Assembly (NCBI GenBank): GCA_022836615.1
Contig: MU405330.1
Location: 1 to 64,000, forward strand
Direction: 5' to 3'
Source of the DNA: Annulohypoxylon bovei var. microspora
Lineage: Eukaryota > Ascomycota > Sordariomycetes > Xylariales > Hypoxylaceae
DNA: 64,000 nucleotides
The position numbers and the translations under genes were made by a program. The notes under the pieces are model-generated. The model saw only the letters and a program-made list of their open reading frames with translations, did not search any database and was not told the DNA's origin. Below, in pieces: positions 1 through 11,700 of this stretch. Each line of letters opens with the position of its first letter. The first letter of the stretch is position 1.

Positions 1-2959
1 ATCTGCCCACAAAAGTGGGGTCCTTGAATACTCCCCCCCCTCGAAAACTCCCCCCTTGAACTTATAACAAACCGCAAATAATCGCCGAACGACTAGGGAC
101 CTATGGAAACTAAAAATCTCGCGAACACCCGAGAAATAGAACAAAAGAAGATCAGACGGCTGATCGACGAAACGCTGCTACCATAAGTAGGCTCGGATGA
201 TATACAGGAAAACCCTATGGAGATCAGATCTAATATGAAAAGAAAAGGTTCTCATAAAAGTATTTCAATTTGGATAGTTGAAGTTATATAGATTTGAGAT
301 TTGAAAGATCTAAAATGCCCAAGGTCATAGCAATGTTTGACTAAGATGAAGGGGGTATATAATGAAGTAAAGTGATATGTATCAAGGGACAAAAGGTGGA
401 AAAGCGAATTTAAAAAAAACGTCGCATTCGGTTGCGATTGAAATATCGAAGGAGGACTGAGAAGTTGTGACCACTGAAGGTTCATCACAAGCGGCCTCGG
501 GCATCAACCCAAGGTTCTAAAATCCCACACCACACCACCCACATGAAGGTTCGTCTACGATTGACAGAGCTAGTGTGCAGCTATGTGTATCATATCTAAT
601 CCTATGTATGAGATATCCCTTCATCGGACGATATATTCGCAATCTCGGATGGGGTAAAATAGTTCAGCCATGCGGACATTAGGGTGCCTCTTACATGACG
701 AAGCGTCGAATGAGAAGAATAAGAATGATCTTTCAAACAGGAGCCCGGCGTTGGAGGAATCTCTTCCTTGTTCGCCAGACGTCATCTTCAGAGCCGCCGA
801 GGTTTGTGATGTCGGGTTACTATCAATCGTGATAGGTACGGCTTTCTTTACCGGTCACTCACCCCGCTCACCCTGATCCTTGGAGGTCGCACACCCACAT
901 GCAGGTCAAGACGCAGGATGCTGCCGGAGTGCTCTCCCATGGGATTCGAGAGCCAATTAAGTGTTATAATTCGATGCTTTGAGGCGTTGTTGCTGATAGG
1001 AGGAAAAAGTTTGGTATAGGCGGAGGATACATCGCGAGGAGACAGAATTCCATCAACTCATCTCATCTACCTTAAGCAATACCCTAGACCCAAAACAGGT
1101 AACCTTATTTTCTCGAGTGCCGATCCAAGACTATTACGGCAACCTATTATCCGTCAGCCCTGTTCCTTTGTACATCAAGCCTTTGAATGCGTTCATAAAC
1201 GCATTGCGGCCAAATTTGTGACCTAAGAGGCGCCAAAAAGTATAGATTTCGCTTAGAACGCCTATCGCAAACACGGGTGGCTTCACGATGCAGATTAAGC
1301 TGACCGGCTGCACTGTTGTCAATACTTAGGTAGATTTCAACCCATCTCGTTCGATTGCGCATTTTTAGGCCGTCGTCAGCCAGCCATATTATCCTACTCA
1401 AAACGGTACGATTACCACAATGATCGGGATGCCCTTCGAGAAGCGCACAGTCCGCCGCGATGGTTACAGCGGGAAGGGTCCTACGAGTGACCTCCCTGCT
1501 CGGACGTGGCGGGTATTCCCTCTTATCTCTCGTCTACCTATTTGAAGTTAGCAGCTCTCAAGGCATCCAGGTCGTTTTCTCCGCCTTGCTCCCGGGAGAC
1601 AGGTTAGGTCGGAGAATTTCTGACGGATCACCACGGCACGCACTGTGATGTCGACGATATGCTAGTGCAATTTATCCACGTTCGCAAGCGTTGTGAGGAG
1701 AATCGCGCGTGCCTCTTACGAAACGAGCTTAGCTCAGTAATCGTCAAGTGCTAAACGAGAATAGAACACACGTGCCTTCAGGGATTAAGCCTTAAAAAAG
1801 GGAGGTCATAGCGTATCCAGAATCTAGAGCCCAGACTGTTCTTTACATCCCGCCATTTCTAGCAATTGGCGGTGGAAATTGCTAGTAGAGTACATAGAAC
1901 GGTCAAGCACTAGCACGAGCTATTGGATATCTAAAAGCCTTTCCAGCCTTCATTAAGCCATTGGATCATGAACACAACATCGTGGAAGTGTGACGAAACA
2001 TTGCGAAACAGATAAGTACCTGACCTATTACCTACCTACCTGTATCCGTCCAAACTCCGCATTAAACACATCTCACACTTCCGGTAGAACATGCAGATCC
2101 CGGCATATCTATTGTAAGAAACCTAACACAGGCACAGGATAGACGTGAAACATCTAGATCCAGTCACATGTCATACTTACTACTTTAGGTAGGTGGTTTG
2201 TTCTCGGTACTAGCGTGGCTGTGGAGTATATCGTAGTGGTACCTATCGTGGCGGCAGTGATACCCACGATGATTTAGAAAAGTGGCACCTCTCACTGATT
2301 GGCCAGCTGTGCAGATAGTGTGTTAAGGTACTCCAATCCTATCCATTTCTCTGATGGGCTAAGCAACCATTCTAACGTGTGCCTTATCACATGAGGCGAT
2401 CGTGCATATGTGAGTCGTAATGCTATTGGGGGTAGTACTAGACCGGTCCCATTATCGTACTTGACCAAGTCAAAGTCGCAATTATTATCCATTGGAATGC
2501 GACATGAAGCAGTGAAAACTGGGTTACAAGTCGCGCTCTCTTGATTTCGACGTAGGATTTTCTGGGACTTCTTGTTTATAAAACACCTTGGTATGCTAAG
2601 GTTGGCAACGCCTGACTTGCGTTGTATCTATTCGTGGACCTGCTCAATTGATGATGAATTTTCCTATGCTGCATCTACCTAGGCACTTCCAATGGCGCTT
2701 CGGGACTTCTAAGAAGCAGTTGATCGAGTGATCAAGCCGAGTTCCTCTTCTTAAAATTGCGCTCTACCACTGATTTATATTAATTTTATTACATCCCAGT
2801 GCCATCGTAGGCATAGTGAACATAAATTGTTTGAGGGTAGAATGAATATAGTATCAGAGAAATGATATAAATTTGAAGTTCTGTTAAGACATAAAACAAA
2901 CCACAGTAAAAGGAAACTCGCTGATAATAGTCTACCTACGGTGAAAATCAATTGATATT
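1..2959. other. gene-poor AT-rich stretch
   Basis: No reading frame here has a recognisable domain, a credible intron pattern or coding-like composition; the longest open frames (for example 670-876 plus and 2775-3134 minus) read as low-complexity or random peptides. The stretch holds a C-run near the left edge (about 35-42), a perfect 9-bp hairpin at 1859-1885 (CTAGCAATT and its complement), and several copies of the TAGGTA/TACCTA-type short motif found across the intergenic DNA. I see no supported gene. Confidence 0.6.
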
Positions 2960-3672
2960 GAGCAACACTAAATCTGCAGTGCCCATTGGCTAAATCTGCA
3001 GTACACAGCCACTGTGGCGAAGGTCCGGGCTGAATCGGTACACGTTTCTCCATACAAATTCCCATACAAACGCAAGTACTCTTTTTGACCCCTGCCCGCG
3101 CTCCCCCATCAGACATACCTTCCACTTCAATCAATTACTTCCACTTCAATACCAGTTCGATTCCAAGATGAAACACATAATTTAAAAGCGCTTTCAAAGG
3201 GCTATATTTCCCTTGATTTGCATGTTTTGAATCCTTCATTTAGTCAGGTAAATTCAATTGAAAGCTGATCCCTTGTCTATGGGACCACGCTTCAGCCATA
3301 CCTGGGCCACACGTATCTGAGCCGCGGTCGCATGTGTAAAACAGCCCAGTTTCGAAGCTTCAGAACATGACGTATATAGGTCCCAGAGGGATGCAATTAC
3401 ATTCGTTAGAAAGGCCTTTGGATGCGATTATATCTTATGAAATGCTATTGATCGAAACGTTATATTGGGCCAGATGCACCCCATCAAAGTGACCGTTGAA
3501 ACGTGGTTAAACTGGTGTTCCTGGCCGTGGCGCTAGTCGCAAGTGGCTAAAAGAGATACCTTTGTTTGTATGGGGGATTGTATGGCGAAACTTGTACCGA
3601 TTGAGCTCGGACCTTCTCTGTGGCAGTGTACTGCAGATTTAGCCAATCAATACTGCAGATTTAGTGTTGCTC
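2960..3672. mobile_element. 713-bp non-autonomous DNA transposon (MITE), hAT-like by target duplication
   Basis: The element starts with GAGCAACACTAAATCTG and ends with its exact reverse complement; the perfect terminal inverted repeat is 21 bp. After a short mismatched spacer the similarity continues for about 130 bp (roughly 2960-3090 against 3552-3672). Each arm holds two copies of the 12-mer TAAATCTGCAGT. The element is flanked on both sides by the same 8 bases, TTGATATT (2952-2959 and 3673-3680), a perfect target-site duplication. Eight-base duplications are typical of hAT elements, although the termini do not start with the common CAG. The interior of about 460 bp shows no transposase, so it would need a transposase supplied from elsewhere. 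Superfamily assignment is inference; the repeat and duplication are seen directly. Confidence 0.88.
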
Positions 3673-4609
3673 TTGATATTTGACACATTTTAACACTCGG
3701 AGGTTGGATACCCCTTTATACATGTAAACAACTAATACAGCCTCAAAACCACCACCAAGTTATCCCCGCTTCACTTAGCTTATAAAACACCAACAAACAA
3801 CTAAGCACCTATGCAAACCGCCCGTTCTGGGCGTTTGTCTAGGTAATTATCCACTGTGAGTGAATTGCTCAGATGCCTCAAGATCAGTATGTAGCTACAA
3901 CGATTATGTCCGTCACCCTACCTACTTTTAAATCAAGATAAAATCACGTCTACCCATTAAGTAAAATATACTTGGAAAGAGGCAAGACAACTACCGATTC
4001 CTGTGGTGAAGGTCCGAGAAACGTAACCCCCCCTATTTAAGTATTGAATAAGTGATATCTACCTAGGTATGAACAACTGATCTGTACCTAGTCATGTATT
4101 TCTATATAATTACTTGCTAGTAGTAATATCGGAGATTCTATTGTATAAAAGTATAACAAAGTACCTACAGATCAAAAGATAACTTTAAGTATAGGTACCT
4201 AGGTATAAGAAGGGGACTAGTTTAACCGGCGTCACTTTTTTGGTTAAATAGGGGTTAGGTTATCCTCATAAAAACTGGTTCTTTAGGTTAGCTGTTACCC
4301 CTAAATGTAATCCTGGGGGTAACTATCTTTAATTTCCGAATATATCTTGTTCGGTAACAGAATGAATAAAAAAAAAGACCATTCTCAGGTACAGCACATG
4401 GTATCTTGGAATAAAAATGTATATAAGAACTTCTTTATTCTCCTCATTAGCGACAATATAGACTCATGCTAGAAATAAAACAACGTCAAGGTATTGAAGA
4501 TCGTCTTAGAATCTGAAGCCCGTGAGTGAGTGATGCAGCCTGTCACCTAGATCCGTCTAGTGCCATCGATTGAACTTATGAGGTCACTTTAGGTGAGCAG
4601 GTGATCATT
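3673..4609. other. intergenic, no gene seen
   Basis: AT-rich DNA downstream of the minus-strand zinc-finger gene. It contains interleaved TAGGTA/TACCTA motifs (around 4060 and 4195) and a short A-run near 4370. No coding region is supported. Confidence 0.6.
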
Positions 4610-5563
4610 CTAGCCGAATCCGATAAGTCGGTTTAAGTTGGTAATGTTCTTGGCGCTTCTCTGCACGTTCTCGAACTTGGTGTACCCACAGCTCTCGCTC
4701 TCGAGATGATTCATGAGAGCAGCGAGGGTGCTGAACTCACGGCCACAAACGATGCGATTCGGGCAATGGTACAGATTCTGCTGGTCTGTAGAGCCAGGTG
4801 TTAGCCAAAACGACCACCACCTCGGGAATATCACCAAGTGGATAACTTACGTGCGGCAGAGCCGAGGTGTTGGTTCAAGGAAGTTATCTGTTGGAACTTG
4901 CGATGGCAGAGGTAACACTCGTACGAGTGTCCGTTCCACGCCAATGCGGTAGCTTCGTAACGGCGAGAGACAGGCCCGTCGAGGAGCTTCTTAGAGATGA
5001 GGTTGGTAGGATCATTGGCGCGGATAATCCTGTAGACTACGTCGCGGTTTAGGTTTGTGGCCTTTGGGCAAAACCCACTTTCCATGTGATGCGTGAGGCC
5101 AGTGGCGGTTGTGTAGGCCTGCTTGCAAAAGGGGCATTCCAAGTTGCGGCCGCGATGGACACGGGAGTTAAGGTGCTGTAGGTAGACATTCTTAGTTACT
5201 AGCCGCACGAGAGTACCCCCTTAGCAGAGAAATAGATAAATAGAGAGATAGGCTACTACTACTTACCATCTTGATGTTGTTATAGCTATTGAAATTACGG
5301 TTGCAAGGATAACAATAGTAGTGGCCCACGACCTCGTGGTTTCGTAGATATTGTTCATCCGGAAACGACTCGCGGCAGGAATTGCACTTATAGAACCAGT
5401 GGTTCACCCTGTTCATATGGCTGACCACTTCGTCACGCGAGTCGTAGAAGAGAAAGCACGAATCGCACTCATGCAAGGGCATAGAATGGCCCCATGCGTT
5501 CATATGGCGCTCACGCTTTTGGTGACTGCTGAACTCATCCCCACATGACCCGCATGTCGCCAT
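4610..5563 (-). CDS. C2H2 zinc-finger protein
   Basis: Three exons, 5563-5267, 5175-4851 and 4785-4610, separated by GT-AG introns of 91 and 65 bp; they join in frame to a protein of 265 aa. Seven finger-like units follow one another: CGSC...HMNAWGH at the very N-terminus, CDSC...HMNRVNH, CNSC...HEVVGH, CYPC...HLNSRVH (this one spans the first intron), CPFC...HHMESGFC, CYLC...HLGSAAH (spans the second intron) and a last CPNRIVCG...HLESESC unit ending in Cys. Two units are therefore of C2HC type. This finger order is found in a family of uncharacterised fungal C2H2 proteins. A nuclear role in nucleic-acid or protein binding is inferred. The start is the first ATG, directly ahead of finger one. 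The gene stands alone between repeats and gene-poor DNA. Confidence 0.85.
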
Positions 5564-5822
5564 GGTGAGGTGGTGAGAACGCGTTGGCGAGAGTAAAATT
5601 GGCCGGCAAACGACAATGTGCTGAGGAAGGTGTTATTATAAATCAATGAATGGTGTCTTGATCCACTGGATCAAGGGCGCCTGACGACCTATATGCGATT
5701 CTCTCATCTGGATATCACGAGAATTAGATGATAAGGTACTAGGTAGGAGGGTACCTATATATAGCTGAGTTCGTTCTTCGGGGGTTGCACGGCAACTACT
5801 TCGTTACCTAACCGGTAATAGT
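5564..5822. promoter_or_regulatory. upstream region of the zinc-finger gene
   Basis: Presumed promoter region, less than 300 bp, lying between the zinc-finger start codon and the terminal repeat of the next transposon. It includes a TATATATA stretch near 5757-5763. No specific operator is recognisable. Confidence 0.3.
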
Positions 5823-6249
5823 CAGCGTTTGGATCAGGCCAGGCCAGTCAGGCTTGAAGCAATGAATTGATCTGATTGGCCGTTAGAAAGTAATGAACTG
5901 AACCAACCAGTTCAGTTATGTAATTAAATTGATTAGATTAGAAAGAAAAGTGGACTCGGGAATGGAATCGCAACAGTCTTAGGTATCGATAAGGCAACAA
6001 ATATGATTATTAATCGATGACTAATCGAGGGATAAAACTGGTCTTTAATATGGCTAATCAAAACACGTAAAAGAGTGGGTATCCTTAAAAAAAAAAAAAA
6101 AAAAAAAAGGTGTTTTGGCCTGATGGCCTGTCAGTCAGAAAATCGGAACGAACTGATCTGACCAGTTCATAAAAAACCAAGAACTGACTGGGCCTGACCT
6201 GACTTGACTGATTCAGGCCAGTTTTGAGCCTGACCTTATCCAAGCGCTG
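5823..6249. mobile_element. 427-bp short inverted-repeat element, copy 1 (hAT-like MITE)
   Basis: The left end reads CAGCGTTTGGATCAGG and the right end, read on the minus strand, reads CAGCGCTTGGATAAGG, giving a near-perfect terminal inverted repeat. The subterminal regions are packed with variants of CAGGCC, CAGTCAG and TGAACTG in both orientations. A run of 22 A (6087-6108) lies inside. CAG-starting termini and repeated subterminal motifs are usual for fungal hAT elements. The flanking bases (GTAATAGT and CCGGTAGT) match only in part, so the target duplication is degraded or the borders are off by a few bases. A related copy lies in the opposite orientation at 16226-16480. No transposase frame is present. 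Confidence 0.72.
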
Positions 6250-6559
6250 CCGGTAGTTCTATCTAGAAACCGAGGAGCTTTGTGTGACGAACCTGGGGGT
6301 TCAAGGTCTTGATTTGAAGGTAATAAGAGGGACAAGATCGTAGGGTATCTGTTGTTCGCCAATGGGGTTCAATGAGGCCCCTCCTATAGATTCAAAGAGT
6401 GATCATATACTTTGTCACGTATATATACTACTGTAGCTGTATGGCTAGCAGTGGGTCCCACGTTTTGCCGCAACAGACTTAAAATTGACTACTGTTCAAC
6501 TAACTTGTACGAAGGAAAAGAGAAATCTGCCCTATATATATCGAACAAGTGTTCCTTGA

Positions 6560-6648
6560 GCCCACTTAGCGCAATGGTCAAATTCATGGAGAGCCTTTTG
6601 ATCGCCAGATCAAAGGGAGGTTGGTTGGTTCGAATCTAGCGGTGAGTA
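6560..6648 (+). pseudogene. degenerate tRNA-Trp-like sequence
   Basis: An A-box-like TAGCGCAATGG at 6667-100 (that is 6567-6577) and a B-box-like GGTTCGAAT at 6628-6636 are spaced as in a tRNA gene. The flanking 7-mers GCCCACT (6560-6566) and GGTGAGT (6641-6647) pair with one mismatch. A long stem TTTGAT/ATCAAA encloses CCA at the anticodon position, as in tRNA-Trp. However the D-loop carries about 10 extra bases and the anticodon loop is one base off the usual seven. I therefore read it as a tRNA pseudogene or a tRNA-derived short repeat and not as a working gene. It could also be a tRNA-head retroelement. Confidence 0.4.
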
Positions 6649-8477
6649 ATACTAAGCCTTTTTGAAGCCTTGGTGGACTATTATAGCACCTAATAAGCGT
6701 TGTACGCGGTATCGATCGGCAAGCGTACGACCCGTTCAAGCCACCGACATCAGCAGTGTACTTGACGATATTGGGTGGAAACGGGGGTTCTCATATACAT
6801 GAAAGGAGGATAGTATTGGAGCAAGAACACTAAAGATAGCGATACGAAAGGAGTGGAGTAACGGGGAGATTGCCACGACCGGCGATGGAGATACCCTACG
6901 AAATAACGTAGCCTGGTGGTGAAAGGAAAGATGTAGTAGTTGCTTGAATTAAGCTTCTGAGGTTGAGCGCCTGATTGGCCAATAGCAGCTGGCTCTCCGC
7001 TTTTCTATGGGAACTCCCAAAGTCACGTGGACCCTTTCTAAGAGCCACGAGGAATATAAGGCTCAACAGGGCTACTAAGAATGCTCATTTGTATATAACA
7101 GGAGTAGCAACATATTATCCTTTATAAAGCTAACTCATTAGTGGTCGATTCAAATCTACAATCACTTTTTGAACTAATAATAGAAGGAACCCCTTTATGC
7201 CCCCTTAACGAACGGCAACATGCCTTATAATTTTCCCTCTTCTATTAACTTTAAATTAAGACCTTGAGCCCCCAGGTTAGTTAGAACTGAATAGATAAAT
7301 GGACCTAGGAATCATAAAAGATGCCAGGTGGTTACTAATAAAAATAGTTGCCTACTTTAAACATTTAAAAATTTAAAATCATTTTGCCCTCTACTCAAAA
7401 TTTCTTACCGGACTCTCAGATCGGTATTCTTTTTGGGTCTTGATCAGACTTCTAAATTTACATCCACACTTCTCCGTGGGGAGACTTTAGATCGAATTCA
7501 TGTCTATTAAGTTCACAATATTTCTTGTCAGTACCTAATCAGTGTAAGATACCTAATATCAAAGAAAACTACATCCTCAAGTGCATATTATTTCAATAAC
7601 TTATGGGGAACTGGGTTATCATGTAGTGGCTTTAAGTAAGGTCACAATATCAATGAAAGCTTTTCTGGGGGGGTATAGTACGGGGGTTAGGATTGACCTT
7701 AGGGATACCATTCAGGGCCAGTAGCTAAAGATGGGGAAGCCCATATTGTTCCATAGGTAGGTGGTACTTAGACTAGGTAGAGGAGGTGTGGTGCAAAATG
7801 AAATACTTAATATATCCTACAATCTCTCACTCTATGCACCCTTAAAAGCTAGGGGAAAGTACCCAGGTACTCAGCAGCTGGCCAACACCTGCTGTACATA
7901 CCTAGACAGGGTGCCCGACAGAAGGGTTATATATCAAAAAAAGACGAAGATTTTTAATGCCGAGGTATTACCAAAGCGGGTTGCTGGGGTTCTTTAGGAT
8001 GTTTGGCTCAACTAGTCGTACCGCGAAATAGGAATGTTTTAGATAGTTCTCCTTGTGTACGCTACTTCCGACGAACAGATGATTAATTTACTACCGGAGA
8101 GGCTGGTACAAGACAGAAATGAACTGTTGGATCCCAGTACTCGGCAGAATCTTCATTTTTTTTTTTAGCTTTTTCTTTTCTTTTCTTTTCCTTTCTTTTT
8201 TCCAACATATCGGCACATCCTCCTTTCTCTGCCTGATCTGACTGTCATCTTAGTGATCCTTTTCTTTTCGTATTTTTCTTCTTCTCTCTTTTTATCACAT
8301 TTTTTATTTCACATTTACATACCTAAGCTTGTCCGGACTCGCTATCATTAGGCATTTATAAATAACAAGGTCGCAGCAGCTTCGAAATGTCCCTCTTTTC
8401 CCATATTATAATTTTTATTTATTATTCACGACATCTTAGAAACTATTACTTTTCATCAAAGTCCCTCCATTCCTGCC
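6649..8477. other. intergenic, no gene seen
   Basis: AT-rich DNA with no supported coding region. The last 330 bp (8150-8300) are strongly pyrimidine-rich on the plus strand, with T and CT runs, just downstream of the MFS gene. An open frame at 7761-7997 has no recognisable domain and is ignored. Confidence 0.55.
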
Positions 8478-10199
8478 TCATTTGCAGGTACCATTTATAG
8501 AATTCTCCGCCCCTTTCTTGGCATGTCCCGTATCCCCCTTTTCGCTCTCCGGCTGTCTCCACTTCGGACCCTTGGCAATCAACAGCCACAACAGGGGGCT
8601 CGACAGAACCCAGAGTCCTGCGACGAAGACCCCCGTCCACCCGATCCCGATCCGGTCGATCAGCGGCGAGGCCACCGCCGCCGCCCCAGCACCGACAAGG
8701 CACCGGCATAGGTTATTCGCGGCGACAGCGGTAGCCGGAGACTCGACATGTGTATCCACCATCAGCGTGTTCATCCCATTGGTGACGGCCGAGATGCACC
8801 ACCCGCAGAAGAACAAGCAGACTTCGATCCCCGCTAGCGAGGCCTTGGTTTGCATAGCCCAGCTATAGCCCAAGACAGCTGCGCATGCGAGATACACGAA
8901 CGGCAGAGAGACCTGCAGACGCATTTTCTCGATGGGAAGGTTTTCGAGATCCTGCTGGCGGTTCTTGGAGATGGTGATGCCCGCGATCTTGGCGTGCCGC
9001 CGGAAGTTCCAGTCGAGCAAGTACCCGCCCGTGTGCCGGTACGACAGGCTCCCGACGCCGAGGGGCAGGTAGCATACACCGATGATGACGGAGGAAAAGC
9101 CGAAGCGGGAGGAGAGCTCGTTGGAGAGCGTCGTGAGCAGCATGTAATACCCTCCGTATATAATTGAGCCGAAGCCGAGGATGATGGCGGCTTGCTTTTC
9201 GAAGAGGAGCTTGAGGGATGCGAAGGGGTTGGGGCGTCTGCGGGAGGGCTTGGCTGTTTCGGTATCGGGCTCTAGGCCTTGACGTCTTTGCCTCTGCTGC
9301 TTGATATAGGCTAGCAGAGACATGTTCCACCATGGAGACGGGATGCTGCCATTGCCTACGACGTTCCGACCGGTTTCCGGAAGGAAGATAAATAAGATAA
9401 GGAATAGTACGCCGGATAAAATTGTTAAAAACCAGAAGATCGCCCGCCACCCCAGATATTGGTTGATCAAACCCCCGATCACGGGCCCGAGTGCCGGGCC
9501 AAGAGTTACTCCCATCGCGGCGTACCCGAGATACTTCCCACGTTCCGCGCGGGTAGCAAGGTCCGCGGATACGGCGCTGCTTAGTGCGATCGTCGCGCTA
9601 CTCCCGCAGCTCTGGAGGCAGCGAAGGACGAGGAGTGCGGCGTACGACTTCTGAACCGCCAGGCCTATGTTGGCTGCTAGATAGATAACGCAACATATCA
9701 TATAGGCCGGACGACGCCCGTACGTATCGGAGTAGTTCCCGATGAAGGATGGTGCAACGCCCTGGAAGATCTAGTGTGGGGGGGCTGTCAGTGAGTCTGT
9801 CATTGATTGGCGTACCATTCCCCGAAGACTTACAAGGTACGTCGTCACTGTAAGATTGATTAGAGACGCAGATACGTTCAGATCCTGGGCAAGCGTTGGA
9901 AGAGCAGGAAGATAAATTGCACTAGATAGAGGCGATATCATGGCCGTAAAGGATACGGTAACAATCATGATAGCCTTTTCTCGGTGAGTGAAGACTGAAT
10001 AGGGGGGCTCAGAGATCTGTGCGCCTTGCTCGCCGGATTCTTCATCTTTCGTGACATTATCGCTCGTGGCTTCTCCGGAATGTAAAAGTTCATGGGTTTG
10101 GTTTTCCGGCCTTGCTGTTTGTGTGTGCGTGTCGATTTCGGTAACTTGGGAGGTTAGACTGGGTGCGATCGACTCCCCCGGCTTCTCATCTTCACCCAT
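8478..10199 (-). CDS. MFS multidrug/H+ antiporter, DHA1 (Qdr-like) family
   Basis: Two exons, 10199-9834 and 9770-8478, flank a 63-bp GT-AG intron that falls between codons; the product is 552 aa. The first 70 residues are hydrophilic and acidic. Twelve hydrophobic spans follow. The loop after span 2 carries the MFS motif A, GNYSDTYGRRP (about 132-142). Span 5 carries the antiporter motif C, GVTLGPALGPVIGG (about 208-221). The sequence LPETGRNVVGNGS after span 6 is characteristic of the fungal DHA1 group that includes quinidine-resistance transporters. It probably sits in the plasma membrane and exports small toxic compounds in exchange for protons. It is divergent from the dienelactone hydrolase gene, with 546 bp between the two start codons, so joint control is likely. 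The substrate cannot be read from the sequence. Confidence 0.93.
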
Positions 10200-10745
10200 A
10201 TTAAGGATATGACGGTGAAATCGAATCTCCAGAGTTTTCGGTCTATCAGAAATATATTATGAAATTTTATACAATTCTATTGGATTAAAAAACTCTAACC
10301 GTAACGAAGCGCAGTACTTTCAACGGAAGGATCACGTTTTGTGTGCCTTTGGGGGACGGGGCTTTCTATATATCGGTCTTCTGGATCGGGCAAAGATCAA
10401 AACAATAACTTATATAAAAGCATTTTGTTGGCCGTCAAGTATACCTGTGCTGCGATGCTGGCAGGCGAGTAAAAACCTGAGTGCATTCGCCGATTCGGCA
10501 CCGATGCCTATTCAGGGGTCCCGGAAACAAGAAGGTTCATCGGAGCCGAAGCCGCATATTTCCGGCTTCACGCTTCGGAGAGCGCTAATTCTTGCGACTT
10601 CCTACTTTATCAGTTCAACTTCGTGCTTTAATTGTGAAATTAATTCTCTTTATTTTTTAATTACTCCGCCGAGCATCATTTGATCATCTACACAGGTAGA
10701 TATATTAAAACACTGGTTAATATCAGAACTATCCTTAAATTCGCC
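10200..10745. promoter_or_regulatory. shared divergent promoter of MFS and dienelactone hydrolase genes
   Basis: 546 bp separate the two start codons. Around 10541-10580 there is a cluster of CGG and CCG triplets in opposing orientation: CGGAGCCGAAGCC, then a 9-base AT-rich gap, then CCGGCTTCACGCTTCGG. GCCGAAGC and GCTTCGG form an inverted repeat. Fungal Zn2Cys6 regulators bind CGG/CCG inverted or everted pairs, so this is a candidate operator for both genes. That function is inference. Confidence 0.4.
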
Positions 10746-11626
10746 ATGGCTAGCAGTGGGTGTACCGAAATTCTACCAGTCTCTTCAGACTACACTCCAA
10801 AGGGGACCTACGAGACTATTGCCGGCCTAAAAACATGTAAGTAGACTTCCCTAATCATAACCTGAAGTAGTTTCTTCATAATATTCCCTCATCAATATTG
10901 ATAGCCCTAAAACTTCACCCCCATGATTATATCTCATTATCTGACTAACACCCTTTAGACGTCATCGGTCCCCCGTCTCCTCAGATTGCAATCATCGATG
11001 TCTATGATGTCTTCGGGCCAGCGCCCCAAACCCTGCAAGGCGCAGACCGTCTGTCCGCATCCCTCAACGCGCTCGTCCTAGTGCCGGACTTCTACTACGG
11101 CGTGTATATGCAGGAGGCCTGGATGCCGCCCGACACGGAAGAAAAGAAGGCGCTAATAGCCAATTTCCGCGGCGATCAGGCTGACATCCCGAAGAATGTC
11201 GCGAAGCTCATCGAGGTGCGCAAGGTGGCTGGCGAGAAGTGGCCTTCGACCGGAGACCGCTGGGGCGTCTTCGGGCTTTGCTGGGGCGGTAAGGTCACTG
11301 TGCTAGCTAGCGGCAAGGGTAATGAAGGCCCCGGGAGGGTGTTCAAGGCGAGCGGGACCGCGCATCCGGGCGCCTTGGCAGCCGAGGATGCGGAGGCCCT
11401 GACGGCCCCACATATTTGCCTCGCTTCGCCTGGAGAGCCGGCCGATGTGGTGGCACAGTATAAGGAGATCTTGGCAAGGCCGGGCAAGATCGGGGTTGTG
11501 GAGACGTACGATACTATGTTCCATGGCTGGATGGGAGCAAGATCAAATTTGAATGATGAGAAGAACAAGAGTGAATATGAGAGGGGTTACAACCAGGTTG
11601 CCGAGTTTTTCGGAAAGTATTTGTAA
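10746..11626 (+). CDS. dienelactone hydrolase family protein (cytosolic type)
   Basis: Exons 10746-10836 and 10959-11626 join across a 122-bp intron (GTAAGT...TTTAG) inside a Tyr codon, giving 252 aa, the normal length for the family. The nucleophile-elbow motif GLCWGG places Cys at about residue 138. The catalytic His lies in MFHGWMGARS at about residue 219. The acidic member of the triad is less clear: the segment after ICLASPGE has Glu190 and Asp193 as candidates. There is no signal peptide, so it should be cytosolic. Such enzymes open lactone rings or cleave small esters, often in aromatic-compound breakdown. The divergent drug exporter suggests hydrolysis and efflux of one class of xenobiotic. 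The start ATG has a good context and follows no other in-frame ATG. Confidence 0.9.
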
Positions 11627-11700
11627 GGGCCAGTCGCGAGGCGGTAGGTAGGTATCTACCTAGGTATCTTATAAATGAACCTGCGAACGAATTTATTTAA

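Noticed and set aside
1859..1885. 9-bp perfect hairpin
   Set aside because: Isolated, with no second copy or transcript support; not enough for a terminator or RNA call.
6441..6456. 16-base match (ATGGCTAGCAGTGGGT) with the start of the hydrolase gene at 10746
   Set aside because: A match of this length is expected about once by chance in 64 kb, and similarity stops at once on both sides.
8863..9450. 195-codon minus-strand frame within the MFS gene
   Set aside because: Out-of-frame shadow; the MFS frame has conserved motifs.
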